Below are positions 25,566 through 35,595 of a stretch of DNA of 64,000 nucleotides, one piece after another; position 1 is the first letter of the stretch; each line of letters opens with the position of its first letter. Source of the DNA: Bradyrhizobium mercantei. GTDB taxonomy: Bacteria > Pseudomonadota > Alphaproteobacteria > Rhizobiales > Xanthobacteraceae. The position numbers were made by a program, and so were the translations under genes. The notes below the pieces were generated by a model. It was not told the DNA's origin. It saw nothing but the letters and a program-made list of their open reading frames with translations, and made no database searches. The stretch spans positions 169,113 to 233,112 of the forward strand of contig NZ_MKFI01000006.1 of assembly GCF_001982635.1 (NCBI RefSeq), in the 5' to 3' direction.

Positions 25566-27689
25566 ATGTCCGATTATGTCATTGAGGAAGGGCTGCCCTA
25601 TCCGCTGGGTGCCCATTGGAGCGGCCACGGCACCAACTTCGCGGTGTTCTCCGCCAACGCCACCAAGGTCGAGGTCTGCCTGTTCGACGGCGAGCGCGAG
25701 ACGCATCGCTTCGAGCTGCCCGAATATACCGACCAGGTGTTCCACGGCTTCATCAACGGCGTGCAGCCCGGCACGTTCTACGGCTACCGCGTCTACGGCC
25801 CCTACCAGCCGGACGGCGGCCACAGATTCAATCCGAACAAGCTGCTGCTCGATCCCTATGCCCGCGCCCATGCCGGCAGCCTGACCTGGAATCCGGCGGT
25901 GTTCGGCTACAAGATGGAGAGCGGTGACGATCTTACTTTCGACGAGCGCGACAGCGCGCCGTTCATGCCGAAATGCGTGGTGTGCGATCCTAATTTCGAC
26001 TGGGCGCAGGAGCCGCAACGGCAGGAAGCCCATTGGGACGAGACCATCGTCTACGAAACCCACGTCAAGGGCTTTACCAAGCAGCAGCCGGGCATTCCCG
26101 AGCACCTGCGCGGCACCTATGCCGGCTTCAGCTCGAATGTCGCGATCGACTACCTGAAGGCGCTCGGCATCACCTCGGTCGAGCTATTGCCGGTGCATTC
26201 CTTCGTCAACGACAGCAACCTGCTGGACAAGCACCTCACCAATTACTGGGGCTACAACACGATCGGCTTCTTCGCGCCGGACCCGCGCTACGCTGCTGAC
26301 GTCGCCAACAGCCTGCGCGAATTCAAGGAGATGGTGTCGCGGCTGCACGGCGCCGGCCTCGAGGTCATCCTCGACGTCGTCTACAACCACACCGCCGAAG
26401 GCAATGAGCGCGGCCCGACGCTGTCGTTCAAGGGCATCGACAATGCAAGCTATTACCGGCTGTTGCCCGACAAGCGCCGCTACTACATCAACGACACCGG
26501 TACCGGCAACACCGTGAACCTGTCGCATCCGCGGGTGATCCAGCTGGTGATGGACAGCCTGCGCTACTGGGCCGGCCACATGCATGTCGACGGCTTCCGC
26601 TTCGACCTCGGCACCATCCTGGCGCGCGAGGTCTATGGTTTCGACGAGCAGTCCGGCTTCCTCAAGGCGATGAACCAGGACCCGCTGCTCGCGACCGTCA
26701 AGCTGATCGCCGAGCCCTGGGATTGCGGCCCCGGCGGCTACCAGGTCGGCGGCTTCCCGCCGGGCTGGGCGGAGTGGAACGACAAGTACCGCAACACGGT
26801 GCGCGATTTCTGGCGTGGCGAGGCGACGCCCGGCAGCCTGGCGCCGCGGCTGCTCGGCTCGCACGACGTGTTCAACCGCGAGGGCCGCCGCACCTGGGCC
26901 AGCGTCAACTTCATCACCGCGCATGACGGGTTCACGCTGAACGACTGGGCGAGCTACAACAACAAGCACAATGAGGCGAACGGCGAGAACAACAACGACG
27001 GCTCGTCGGACAATCATTCCTGGAATTGCGGCGCCGAGGGGCCGACCGACAATCCCGAGATCCGCGCTTTGCGCGAACGCCAGAAGCGCAACATGCTGGC
27101 GACGCTGCTGGCCTCGCAGGGCACCCCGATGCTGCTCGGCGGCGACGAGTTCGGCCGCACCCAGCGCGGCAACAACAACGCCTATTGCCAGGACAACGAC
27201 ATCTCCTGGTTCGACTGGAACCTTTCCGCCGACGCCGAGAAGCAGCTCGCGTTCACCAAGCGGATGATCAAGCTCAGGCGCGACTATCCGATCCTGCGCC
27301 GCAGCCGCTTTCTCTCCGGTGATCGCGATCCGCAGCTCGCGATCCGCGACGTGGTCTGGATCAACGCCTCGGGCGTAGAGATGACGCAGGCCGACTGGAC
27401 CACCGGATGGATCAAGTGCTTCGGCGTCGTGCTCGACGGCCGCGCCCGCAAGACCGCGATCGCCCGCGAGGGCGAGGACGACACCGTGCTCGTGATCCTC
27501 AACAGCTATCAGGGCGAGGTCGATTTCAAGCTGCCGGCGACGTCAGCCGGCCCGCATTGGTCGCTGTTGCTGGATACCAGTGCGCCGGAGCAAGCAGCGG
27601 GTGCGCCGTTCGCGTTCGAGACCACGTACAAGGCGGCGGGGCGCTCGTTTGTGCTGTTCACGGCGGGTGAGCCAAAGCAGGTCCTGTAG
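25566..27689 (+). CDS. glgX: Glycogen debranching protein GlgX
   Basis: This is a 707-residue isoamylase-type debranching enzyme that would hydrolyse alpha-1,6 branches of glycogen. An N-terminal CBM48 module (about 10-100, GAHWSGHGTNFAVFSANATKVEVC) precedes the GH13 barrel. The four conserved regions are present: DVVYNHTAEG, GFRFDLGTIL with the nucleophile Asp, LIAEPWDCG with the acid/base Glu, and ITAHDGFTLND. No other glycogen gene (glgA, glgB, glgC, glgP, treY, treZ) is next to it in this window, which is unusual. The stop codon lies inside a palindromic repeat. Confidence 0.96.
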   Translation: MSDYVIEEGLPYPLGAHWSGHGTNFAVFSANATKVEVCLFDGERETHRFELPEYTDQVFHGFINGVQPGTFYGYRVYGPYQPDGGHRFNPNKLLLDPYARAHAGSLTWNPAVFGYKMESGDDLTFDERDSAPFMPKCVVCDPNFDWAQEPQRQEAHWDETIVYETHVKGFTKQQPGIPEHLRGTYAGFSSNVAIDYLKALGITSVELLPVHSFVNDSNLLDKHLTNYWGYNTIGFFAPDPRYAADVANSLREFKEMVSRLHGAGLEVILDVVYNHTAEGNERGPTLSFKGIDNASYYRLLPDKRRYYINDTGTGNTVNLSHPRVIQLVMDSLRYWAGHMHVDGFRFDLGTILAREVYGFDEQSGFLKAMNQDPLLATVKLIAEPWDCGPGGYQVGGFPPGWAEWNDKYRNTVRDFWRGEATPGSLAPRLLGSHDVFNREGRRTWASVNFITAHDGFTLNDWASYNNKHNEANGENNNDGSSDNHSWNCGAEGPTDNPEIRALRERQKRNMLATLLASQGTPMLLGGDEFGRTQRGNNNAYCQDNDISWFDWNLSADAEKQLAFTKRMIKLRRDYPILRRSRFLSGDRDPQLAIRDVVWINASGVEMTQADWTTGWIKCFGVVLDGRARKTAIAREGEDDTVLVILNSYQGEVDFKLPATSAGPHWSLLLDTSAPEQAAGAPFAFETTYKAAGRSFVLFTAGEPKQVL

Positions 27690-27766
27690 GGCGGATTAGC
27701 CGAAGGCGTAATCCGCCGCAGACCCGCACGCGGAATGGCGGATTACGCTTCGCTAATCCGCCCTAC
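27686..27766. repeat. Palindromic element, GTAGGGCGGAT family, copy A
   Basis: This is an 81-base inverted repeat beginning GTAGGGCGGATTAGC and ending with the exact complement GCTAATCCGCCCTAC, with inner arms around GTAATCCGCC. It supplies the glgX stop codon (the TAG at 27687-27689). A second copy of the same family at 29828-29911 lies on the far side of the LysR/DUF1254 pair. Confidence 0.85.
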
Positions 27767-27783
27767 GCGCCTGCGCTCGTCGC

Positions 27784-28671
27784 TCACACCGTGCACGCCT
27801 GAACGATCTTCGGCAGATAGCCCTGGCAGAAATCCAGATAGGTCCTGACGATGGTCGATTGATGCCGGTGCGGAGGATAGAGCAGATGCAGCGACCATTC
27901 CGGCAACGGGTGCTGCGGCAGCAGCCGGACCAGGCGTTTGTCGCGGATCGCCGCGGCCGCCAGGAAGGGCGGCAGCTCCGTGATCACGTCGCCGCGCAGC
28001 GCGCGGGTGCACAGATGATGATAGTCGTTGGTGGACAGCACGGCCCTGGGCTCGACAATCTGTGTGCCCAGCTCCCATCGCACCTGGGTGTCGATCCGCG
28101 ACGCCCACACCCCGCATGGCAGATCATGAAGCGCGTCCGGGTGTTTCGGCATGCCGAAGCGCTTGAGCAAGCGCGGGCTGGCGACGAGAATGTTGCGGAA
28201 GGACAGCACGCGGCGCGCCACCATCGCCTCGTGAACGATCGCGCCGACCCGAAGCGCGACGTCGATGCCGTCCTCGACCAGGTCGACACGACGCTCGGTC
28301 GAGTAGAGATGGACTTGGATGTCCGGATAGCGCTGCTGGAACGCCGCCAGCAAATCCCACCACGGCTCGAAGGTTTGCGGCAGCGACAGACGCAAACGTC
28401 CCTTCAACTGCATCTGGTCATTGACGACGGCCTGCTCGGCCTCCAGCAGCGTCTCGATGCCCTGACCGGCGCGCTCGTAGAGCCGCGCGCCGGCGTCGGT
28501 GAGTTTGGCGCCGCGGGCCGAACGCTCCAGCAACTGCACCTTGAGCTGCCGTTCGAGGTCTTTGATACGGCGGCTCAATGTCGGCAGCGGAATGTCAAGG
28601 CGGGCCGCGGCCGCCGAGAGGCTGCCGGCCTGAACGACGGCGACGAACATCCTGACTGCGTTGAGATCCAT
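27784..28671 (-). CDS. LysR-family transcriptional regulator
   Basis: This is a 295-residue regulator. The winged helix-turn-helix is at residues 1-60 (FVAVVQAGSLSAAAARLDIPLPTLSRRIKDLE), followed by the periplasmic-binding-protein-like effector domain of the AaeR/DmlR type (LRLSLPQTFEPWWDLLAAFQQRYPDIQVHL). It diverges from the DUF1254 gene with a 109-base gap that contains three GCCTAC half-sites, so it probably regulates that gene and itself. The effector is unknown. Confidence 0.92.
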   Translation of the reverse strand: MDLNAVRMFVAVVQAGSLSAAAARLDIPLPTLSRRIKDLERQLKVQLLERSARGAKLTDAGARLYERAGQGIETLLEAEQAVVNDQMQLKGRLRLSLPQTFEPWWDLLAAFQQRYPDIQVHLYSTERRVDLVEDGIDVALRVGAIVHEAMVARRVLSFRNILVASPRLLKRFGMPKHPDALHDLPCGVWASRIDTQVRWELGTQIVEPRAVLSTNDYHHLCTRALRGDVITELPPFLAAAAIRDKRLVRLLPQHPLPEWSLHLLYPPHRHQSTIVRTYLDFCQGYLPKIVQACTV

Positions 28672-28678
28672 GCAACAA

Positions 28679-28743
28679 GCCTACCATATCTGGAAGGCCT
28701 GTTGCCAAGTGTAGGCATTCATTTTCATATTTGACTAGCCTAC
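28679..28743. promoter_or_regulatory. Half-site array in the LysR/DUF1254 divergent promoter
   Basis: The hexamer GCCTAC occurs at 28679-28684 and 28738-28743 and its complement GTAGGC at 28711-28716, giving alternating half-sites across the gap. TTGCCA at 28702 and CATATT at 28726, 18 bases apart, could be a promoter for the plus-strand gene. LysR regulators typically bind such paired dyads. The assignment is inferred from position and symmetry only. Confidence 0.45.
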
Positions 28744-28780
28744 CTCTCCGGCCATCAGCGATCTCACCTCCGGAGAGCCC

Positions 28781-29806
28781 ATGAAAACGAGCATCCTGGC
28801 AGCCATGACCTTCGCGGTCGCGAGTTCGGCCGCGTCGGCACAAACACCGGCGTCGCCGCAGCCGGTCACCGTCGAAAACTACAATCGCGCCCAGACCGAC
28901 GTTTATTTCGCCGGCGTCGTCAAGGGCGGCGGCTTCGGAAAATTCCGTCACGGCCGCGAGCTTGCACCTCCCATCCAGCACGGCATCGTCCGCCCCAACC
29001 GCGACACGCTGTACTCGTTTGCGATCTTCGATCTCGATGCCGGACCGGTGACGATCACACTGCCGGGCGGCGCCAGGCGCTTCATGGCGATGCAGATCGT
29101 CAATGAGGATCAATACACCACGGGTGCTTATTACGGCGCGGGCAGTCACACCTTGACGCGAGAGAAGATCGGCACGCGATATGCCATCGCGGTGGTTCGT
29201 TTCCTGGTCGATTTTTCGAACGCCGATGAAATTCGCCAGGTTCACACCCTGCAGGACGCGATCACATCGAACCAGCAACGCGCGGGCACGTTCGAGATTC
29301 CGAACTGGGATCAAGCAAGCCTCGACAAGGTGAAGGCAGCGCTGTTGCAGCTGGGAACCACGGTATCCGATACGCGGCGCATGTTCGGCGCCGATGCGCA
29401 TCAGGTCGATCCGGTCAAACACCTGATCGGCAGCGCCATGCTGTGGGGCGGCAATCCCGCGAAGGACGCGCTTTATCTGCCGATCACGCCGGCGCGCAAC
29501 GACGGCAGCATCGTCCATACGCTGACGGTGAAGGACGTTCCGGTCGACGGCTTCTGGTCGCTCACGGTCTACAACAGCGACGGCTATTTGCAGCCGAACC
29601 CGGCCAACGCCTACGCGGTGAACAGCGTCACGGCCACGAAAGCCGCCGACGGTGCAGTCACCATCCAGTTCGGCGGCTGCGACGGCAAGGTCGCCAACTG
29701 CCTGCCGATCACACCGGGGTGGAATTACACGGTCCGGCTGTTTCAGCCGCGCGCCGAAATTCTCAACGACAGCTGGAGATTTCCCGAAGCGCGGCCCGCG
29801 GATTGA
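28781..29806 (+). CDS. Exported DUF1254/DUF1214 protein
   Basis: This is a 341-residue protein with a signal peptide (about residues 1-20, SSAASA|QTPA). A DUF1254 region (VENYNRAQTDVYFAGVV and RDTLYSFAIFDLDAGPVTITLP) is followed by a DUF1214 region (VPVDGFWSLTVYNSDGYLQPNPANAYAVNS). The family is widespread in bacteria and is of unknown function, probably periplasmic. This protein lacks the longer N-terminal extension of many relatives. It follows a GGAGAG ribosome-binding site and diverges from a LysR regulator. Confidence 0.9.
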   Translation: MKTSILAAMTFAVASSAASAQTPASPQPVTVENYNRAQTDVYFAGVVKGGGFGKFRHGRELAPPIQHGIVRPNRDTLYSFAIFDLDAGPVTITLPGGARRFMAMQIVNEDQYTTGAYYGAGSHTLTREKIGTRYAIAVVRFLVDFSNADEIRQVHTLQDAITSNQQRAGTFEIPNWDQASLDKVKAALLQLGTTVSDTRRMFGADAHQVDPVKHLIGSAMLWGGNPAKDALYLPITPARNDGSIVHTLTVKDVPVDGFWSLTVYNSDGYLQPNPANAYAVNSVTATKAADGAVTIQFGGCDGKVANCLPITPGWNYTVRLFQPRAEILNDSWRFPEARPAD

Positions 29807-29827
29807 GTCCGCAATCGACATGCATTC

Positions 29828-29911
29828 GTAGGGCGGATCAGCGAAGCGTAATCCGCCATCTTGCGGGACACGGCGCGACGGCGGATTACGCCTTCGGCTC
29901 ATCCGCCCTAC
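29828..29911. repeat. Palindromic element, GTAGGGCGGAT family, copy B
   Basis: This 84-base inverted repeat has arms GTAGGGCGGAT and ATCCGCCCTAC and inner arms GCGTAATCCGCC and GGCGGATTACGC. It shares its outer and inner arms with copy A at 27686-27766. It follows the DUF1254 gene by about 20 bases. Confidence 0.85.
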
Positions 29912-30021
29912 GACCCCCCGACCTCCCTCTCCAAAGGTCCCTCCCCGCGACGCCGTCGGCCAATTGACATTCGCCGTTGCCCTGCCAGACTTCGCCCAAA
30001 ATTAGGGGTGGAGACCTCTGG

Positions 30022-31887
<1,866 letters not shown>

Positions 31888-32018
31888 ACGAATTATTTCG
31901 TTCGAGAAACGATTCGCACCCGGGCATGGATACTCCGTAAGAACGGCTGTCGTGTTCCGGCCGCGCAGGAAAAGTGGTATCGTACGGCTTTCGCCTTCAA
32001 CGCCACGGAGCGGGTCCC

Positions 32019-33602
32019 ATGATACGGCTTCCCCTCGCTGTGGTCGTTGGCCTCATTGCCGCGACCATTTCGCAACCTGCCGCCTCGGATTCAACTGAAC
32101 AACGATTGGGCAAAGTCCATTTCGCGACGTCCTGCAAGCCGGACGCGCAGGAGCTGTTCGACCGCGCCATGCTGTATCAGCATTCGTTCTGGTACAGCGC
32201 GTCGCGCCGCACCTTCGAGGAGGTGCTCGAGGCCGACCCGCAATGTGCCATCGCCTATTGGGGCATCGCGCTCAGCTATCTCTACAACCCGCACGCGCCG
32301 CCGCCGCCGGAGAACCTTCCGCTCGGCCTCGAAGCCGTGAAGAAAGGCCAGTCGCTGGGCGCACAGACGCAGCGCGAGCGCGACTACATCGATGCGATCG
32401 CGGCGATGTATGTCGACTATGACAAGGTCGACCACCGCACCCGCGTGCAGCGATTCGTTGCAGCCGAAGAGCAGGTCGCGACGCGCTATGCCGACGACGA
32501 CGAGGCACAGATCGCCTATGCGATCACGCTCAACGTCGCGGCGTCCCCGGCCGACAAGACCTATGCCAACCAGCTGAAAGGCGCGGCGCTGCTCGAGCCG
32601 ATCTTCAAGCGCCAGCCGGAACACCCCGGCATCGCCCACTACCTGATCCATCTCTACGACTATCCGGCGCTCGCGGAGAAAGGCCTTCCCGCGGCGATGC
32701 GCTATGCCAAGATCGCCGAGCACGCGCCGCATGCCCAGCACATGCCGTCGCACATCTTCACGCGCGTCGGCTACTGGAAGGAATCGATCGCCTCGAACAA
32801 GGAATCCGCACGCATCGCCAAGGAAGACGGCGAGCAGCAGGACCAGGCGCACGCGATGGACTACCTGGTCTATGCCTATCTCCAGCTCGGCCAGGACAAG
32901 GAGGCACGCGCCGTGGTTGACGAGCTCGGCCAGCTTCAATTCAAGCTCGACCGGTTCGCAGGGCCCTTCGCGGTGGCGGCAAGCCAGGCCCGCTATGTGT
33001 TCGAGCGCGGCGACTGGAAGGGTGCGGCCGCGCTTCAGGTCCATCCGACCAAATACGCCTACGCGGATGCCATCACCTATTTTGCCCGCGCGGTCGGCGC
33101 CGCGCGCTCCGGTGATCCGGCGGCCGCCAAGGCCGATATCGGCAAGCTCGGCGAGTTGCGCGACAAGCTGAAGGACGCCAAGGATGCCTACTGGTCCAAC
33201 ATCGTCGACATCCAGCAGCAGATCGCGAGCGCCTGGGTGCTGTACGCCGAGGCCAAATACGACGAGGCGCTCAGCGCGATGAATGCCGCCGCGGAGGCGG
33301 AGGACAAGACCGAGAAGCATCCCGTCACCCCCGGACCGCTCGCCCCGGCGCGCGAGCTCTATGCGGCCATGCTGCTCGATCGCGGCATGGCCAAGGAGGC
33401 GCTCGCCGCCTATGAGGCCGTGCTCAAGAAGGAGCCCAATCGGCTCGCGGCCTATCTCGGGATGATGAAGAGCGCCAAGGCGACCGGCGATCAGGCCAAG
33501 ACCCAGGAATGCGCCGGTCAGATCGCCCGGCTCACCGCGGATGCGGATTTGTCGCGGCCGGAGCTGATCGAGTTGCGCCAGACCACCGGAAGCAAGCTGT
33601 GA
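32019..33602 (+). CDS. Exported tetratricopeptide repeat protein
   Basis: The frame is open from 31974, but I take the ATG at 32019, which follows GGAGCGGG and gives a clean signal peptide (MIRLPLAVVVGLIAATIS, cleavage near AAS|DST). The 527-residue protein consists of helical TPR-like repeats, for example FDRAMLYQHSFWYSASRRTF, HLYDYPALAEKGLPAAMRYA and KEALAAYEAVLKKEPNRLAAYLG. It would be periplasmic and probably a scaffold. Relatives are annotated only as TPR proteins. Its last codon overlaps the next gene's start (ATGA), so the two are translationally coupled. Confidence 0.85.
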   Translation: MIRLPLAVVVGLIAATISQPAASDSTEQRLGKVHFATSCKPDAQELFDRAMLYQHSFWYSASRRTFEEVLEADPQCAIAYWGIALSYLYNPHAPPPPENLPLGLEAVKKGQSLGAQTQRERDYIDAIAAMYVDYDKVDHRTRVQRFVAAEEQVATRYADDDEAQIAYAITLNVAASPADKTYANQLKGAALLEPIFKRQPEHPGIAHYLIHLYDYPALAEKGLPAAMRYAKIAEHAPHAQHMPSHIFTRVGYWKESIASNKESARIAKEDGEQQDQAHAMDYLVYAYLQLGQDKEARAVVDELGQLQFKLDRFAGPFAVAASQARYVFERGDWKGAAALQVHPTKYAYADAITYFARAVGAARSGDPAAAKADIGKLGELRDKLKDAKDAYWSNIVDIQQQIASAWVLYAEAKYDEALSAMNAAAEAEDKTEKHPVTPGPLAPARELYAAMLLDRGMAKEALAAYEAVLKKEPNRLAAYLGMMKSAKATGDQAKTQECAGQIARLTADADLSRPELIELRQTTGSKL

Positions 33603-34003
33603 TGCGACGGACACCATGGCGCAACGGTGCGGCGGCCTCGCTCGGCGCCGTTGCGTTATGGCTTTGCCACGCGCCGCCGCTTGCCGCGATGGAGATCCTC
33701 GGTCAGGCCGGCGTGCTCGGCGAATGGGAACTGACCGGACATCTCACCGAAAGCGGACCGGACGCGCACAAGCAATTCTCCGGGCCGCTGAAGATGAAGC
33801 ATGTGGGAATCTGCACGCAGGACGGACCGGACGAACGCGCCGGTGAGATCCGGCTGCAACTCACTGCGGATTCGCAAGTGACGGCCGAACTGGTGCTGGA
33901 CGGCGCGCCCTGCACCTACAACGCCCGCAAGACGCACAACTACGAGGGCACGCTGTCCTGCGAGGGCCGCGCGCCCGTGCCGCTGCTGGTGTGGCTCAAA
34001 TAG
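33602..34003 (+). CDS. Small exported hypothetical protein
   Basis: This is a 133-residue protein starting on the ATG that overlaps the TPR gene's stop codon. A signal peptide (about residues 1-28, HAPPLAA|MEIL) is followed by a small beta-rich domain with the segments GEWELTGHLTESGPDAHKQFSGPLKMKHVGIC and a later Cys pair (GAPCTYNARKTHNYEGTLSCEG). The cysteines suggest a disulphide in the periplasm. Tight coupling suggests it works with the TPR protein. I do not recognise the family. Confidence 0.8.
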   Translation: MRRTPWRNGAAASLGAVALWLCHAPPLAAMEILGQAGVLGEWELTGHLTESGPDAHKQFSGPLKMKHVGICTQDGPDERAGEIRLQLTADSQVTAELVLDGAPCTYNARKTHNYEGTLSCEGRAPVPLLVWLK

Positions 34004-34025
34004 CCGACGCCGTCCGGCTTTCCAG

Positions 34026-34781
34026 TCAGGCGGCCGGCCGCGAGCGGCGCAGCCATTCGTTCAGGTCGATGCGGCCGAGGCGCGCCTCGCCCAGCGGTAC
34101 CAGCGAGTGCTGCTCGACCCGGCCGCCCCAGTAGAGCGCGTCAGGGTCTCGCACCACCTCGCGCCGGTCGCCTTTCGCCTTGAGGTACCGGGCCACGATT
34201 TCGTTGAACGGCGCGCGGTCCGGACCTGCGATCTCGACGATGCCGTTGCGCGGCGGCTCCAGCGCCACATCGGCCACAAGCGCGGACACATCCTCCGCTG
34301 CGATCGGCTGGAACAGGCCGGGCGAGATCCGGACCCGATTTCCGTCCGCACCGGCATCGGCGATGGCGCCAACGAATTCCATGAATTGCGTCGCACGGAT
34401 GATGGTGTAGGGAATGCCGGCCGCCTCGATCAGTTTTTCCTGGGCGACCTTGGCGCGGAAGTAGCCATTCTCGGGCGTGCGGTCGGTGCCGACGATCGAC
34501 AGCGCGACATGGTGCTTGACGCCGGCCGGCTTCTCCGCCGCAAGCAAGTTGCGGCCGGAGGTCTCGAAGAATTCCATCACCGCCTTGTTCTCGAACGACG
34601 GCGAATTGGCGAGGTCGATCACGACAGCCGCGCCGGACAGGGCCTCCTTCAAGCCCTCGCCCGTGATGGTGTTGACGCCGCTCTTCGGCGACGCGGCGAC
34701 CACGTCATGGCCGCCCTGACGCAGAATGGCGGTTGTCCTGGAGCCGATCAGTCCGGTACCGCCGATCACAACGATCTTCAT
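34026..34781 (-). CDS. NAD(P)-binding atypical SDR (NmrA-like)
   Basis: I place the start at the ATG at 34781 (MKIVVIGGTGLIGSRT), which follows GGGAGAC, giving 251 residues; the upstream 40 codons of the frame are not protein-like. The N-terminal Rossmann motif GGTGLIGS binds NAD(P). The typical SDR Tyr-x3-Lys is represented by YFRAKVAQEKLI, and YTIIRATQFMEFV is characteristic of the NmrA/YwnB-like atypical group. It is probably a quinone or NADPH-sensing oxidoreductase. It is convergent with the TPR/small-protein pair. Confidence 0.9.
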   Translation of the reverse strand: MKIVVIGGTGLIGSRTTAILRQGGHDVVAASPKSGVNTITGEGLKEALSGAAVVIDLANSPSFENKAVMEFFETSGRNLLAAEKPAGVKHHVALSIVGTDRTPENGYFRAKVAQEKLIEAAGIPYTIIRATQFMEFVGAIADAGADGNRVRISPGLFQPIAAEDVSALVADVALEPPRNGIVEIAGPDRAPFNEIVARYLKAKGDRREVVRDPDALYWGGRVEQHSLVPLGEARLGRIDLNEWLRRSRPAA

Positions 34782-34962
34782 GGATTGGGTCTCCCTTGCC
34801 GATGACTGGAGATCTCGAGATGCGCTTGGGGCCTCAAACTGCCGACGGAAAGCGCAGCGACACTTATAGTATGCCGCTCGCGCGCATGACGCGCGCGTCA
34901 AATTGATCGGGATTGGTCAGCGATGCTGATTGACTACCGGAGGCGTGCCGCCCACCGGGCGT

Positions 34963-35517
34963 TCAGGAGAACTCGTTCCAACTGACGCGGCGCGCATCGA
35001 CGTCGCCGAGCGTGATCGGGTCGTGGATATTGCGCACGCTCTGGAAGCTGCTGCGCAGATAGATCAGCGGATCGACCGTGGTCGCGGCGCGGACGTGCTG
35101 AACCTCGCCGATGAAGATCGAATGGGTCTTGGTGTCGAGCTCCTGGCTCAGTACGCAGTCGAACGCCGCGACGGCATCCTCCAGCACCGGAGCGCCGGTC
35201 GCGCCGGTGGTCCAGCGTCCAAACGCAAAACGATCGTCGCCGTTGACGCCCTTCTGGCCGGAGAAGGTCAGCGCCAGCAGCGCGTGATCCTCGTTCAGGA
35301 AGTTGATGACGAAATGGCGCTCCTCGACGATGCGCTGATGCGCGCTGGCGTTACGGTTAACGCAGACCAGCACCGACGGCGGATTGTCCGAGAGCGAGCA
35401 GGCCGAGGTCACCGTCAGGCCGGTACGCTTGCCGGGCTCGCGGCCGACCGTCACCAGCGCCACCGCGCCGGCGCAATGCCGCATCGCCTGCTTGAAACCC
35501 TGTGCGTCGACCGTCAT
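34963..35517 (-). CDS. Flavin reductase (FMN-dependent oxygenase partner)
   Basis: This is a 184-residue protein of the flavin reductase-like family (HpaC/PheA2 type), which supplies reduced FMN or FAD to a monooxygenase. The split-barrel fold is recognisable in HCAGAVALVTVGREPGKRTGLTVTSACSLSDNPPSVL and FVINFLNEDHALLALTFSG. It lies 78 bases downstream of an LLM-class monooxygenase on the same strand and most likely forms a two-component system with it. The start follows GAGG. Confidence 0.92.
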   Translation of the reverse strand: MTVDAQGFKQAMRHCAGAVALVTVGREPGKRTGLTVTSACSLSDNPPSVLVCVNRNASAHQRIVEERHFVINFLNEDHALLALTFSGQKGVNGDDRFAFGRWTTGATGAPVLEDAVAAFDCVLSQELDTKTHSIFIGEVQHVRAATTVDPLIYLRSSFQSVRNIHDPITLGDVDARRVSWNEFS

Positions 35518-35595
35518 GCCGCAAACCTCGTGAACGTAATCCGTTTAAGATATGCGACGCGGGGTGCGAGGCAAGCCCCGCACCCCGCGCAGCTG

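Noticed and set aside
31888..32018. Possible sigma-54 (-24/-12) promoter before the TPR gene
   Set aside because: A TGG and a GC are present, but the spacing between the GG and GC elements is one base short of the required distance and the rest does not match.
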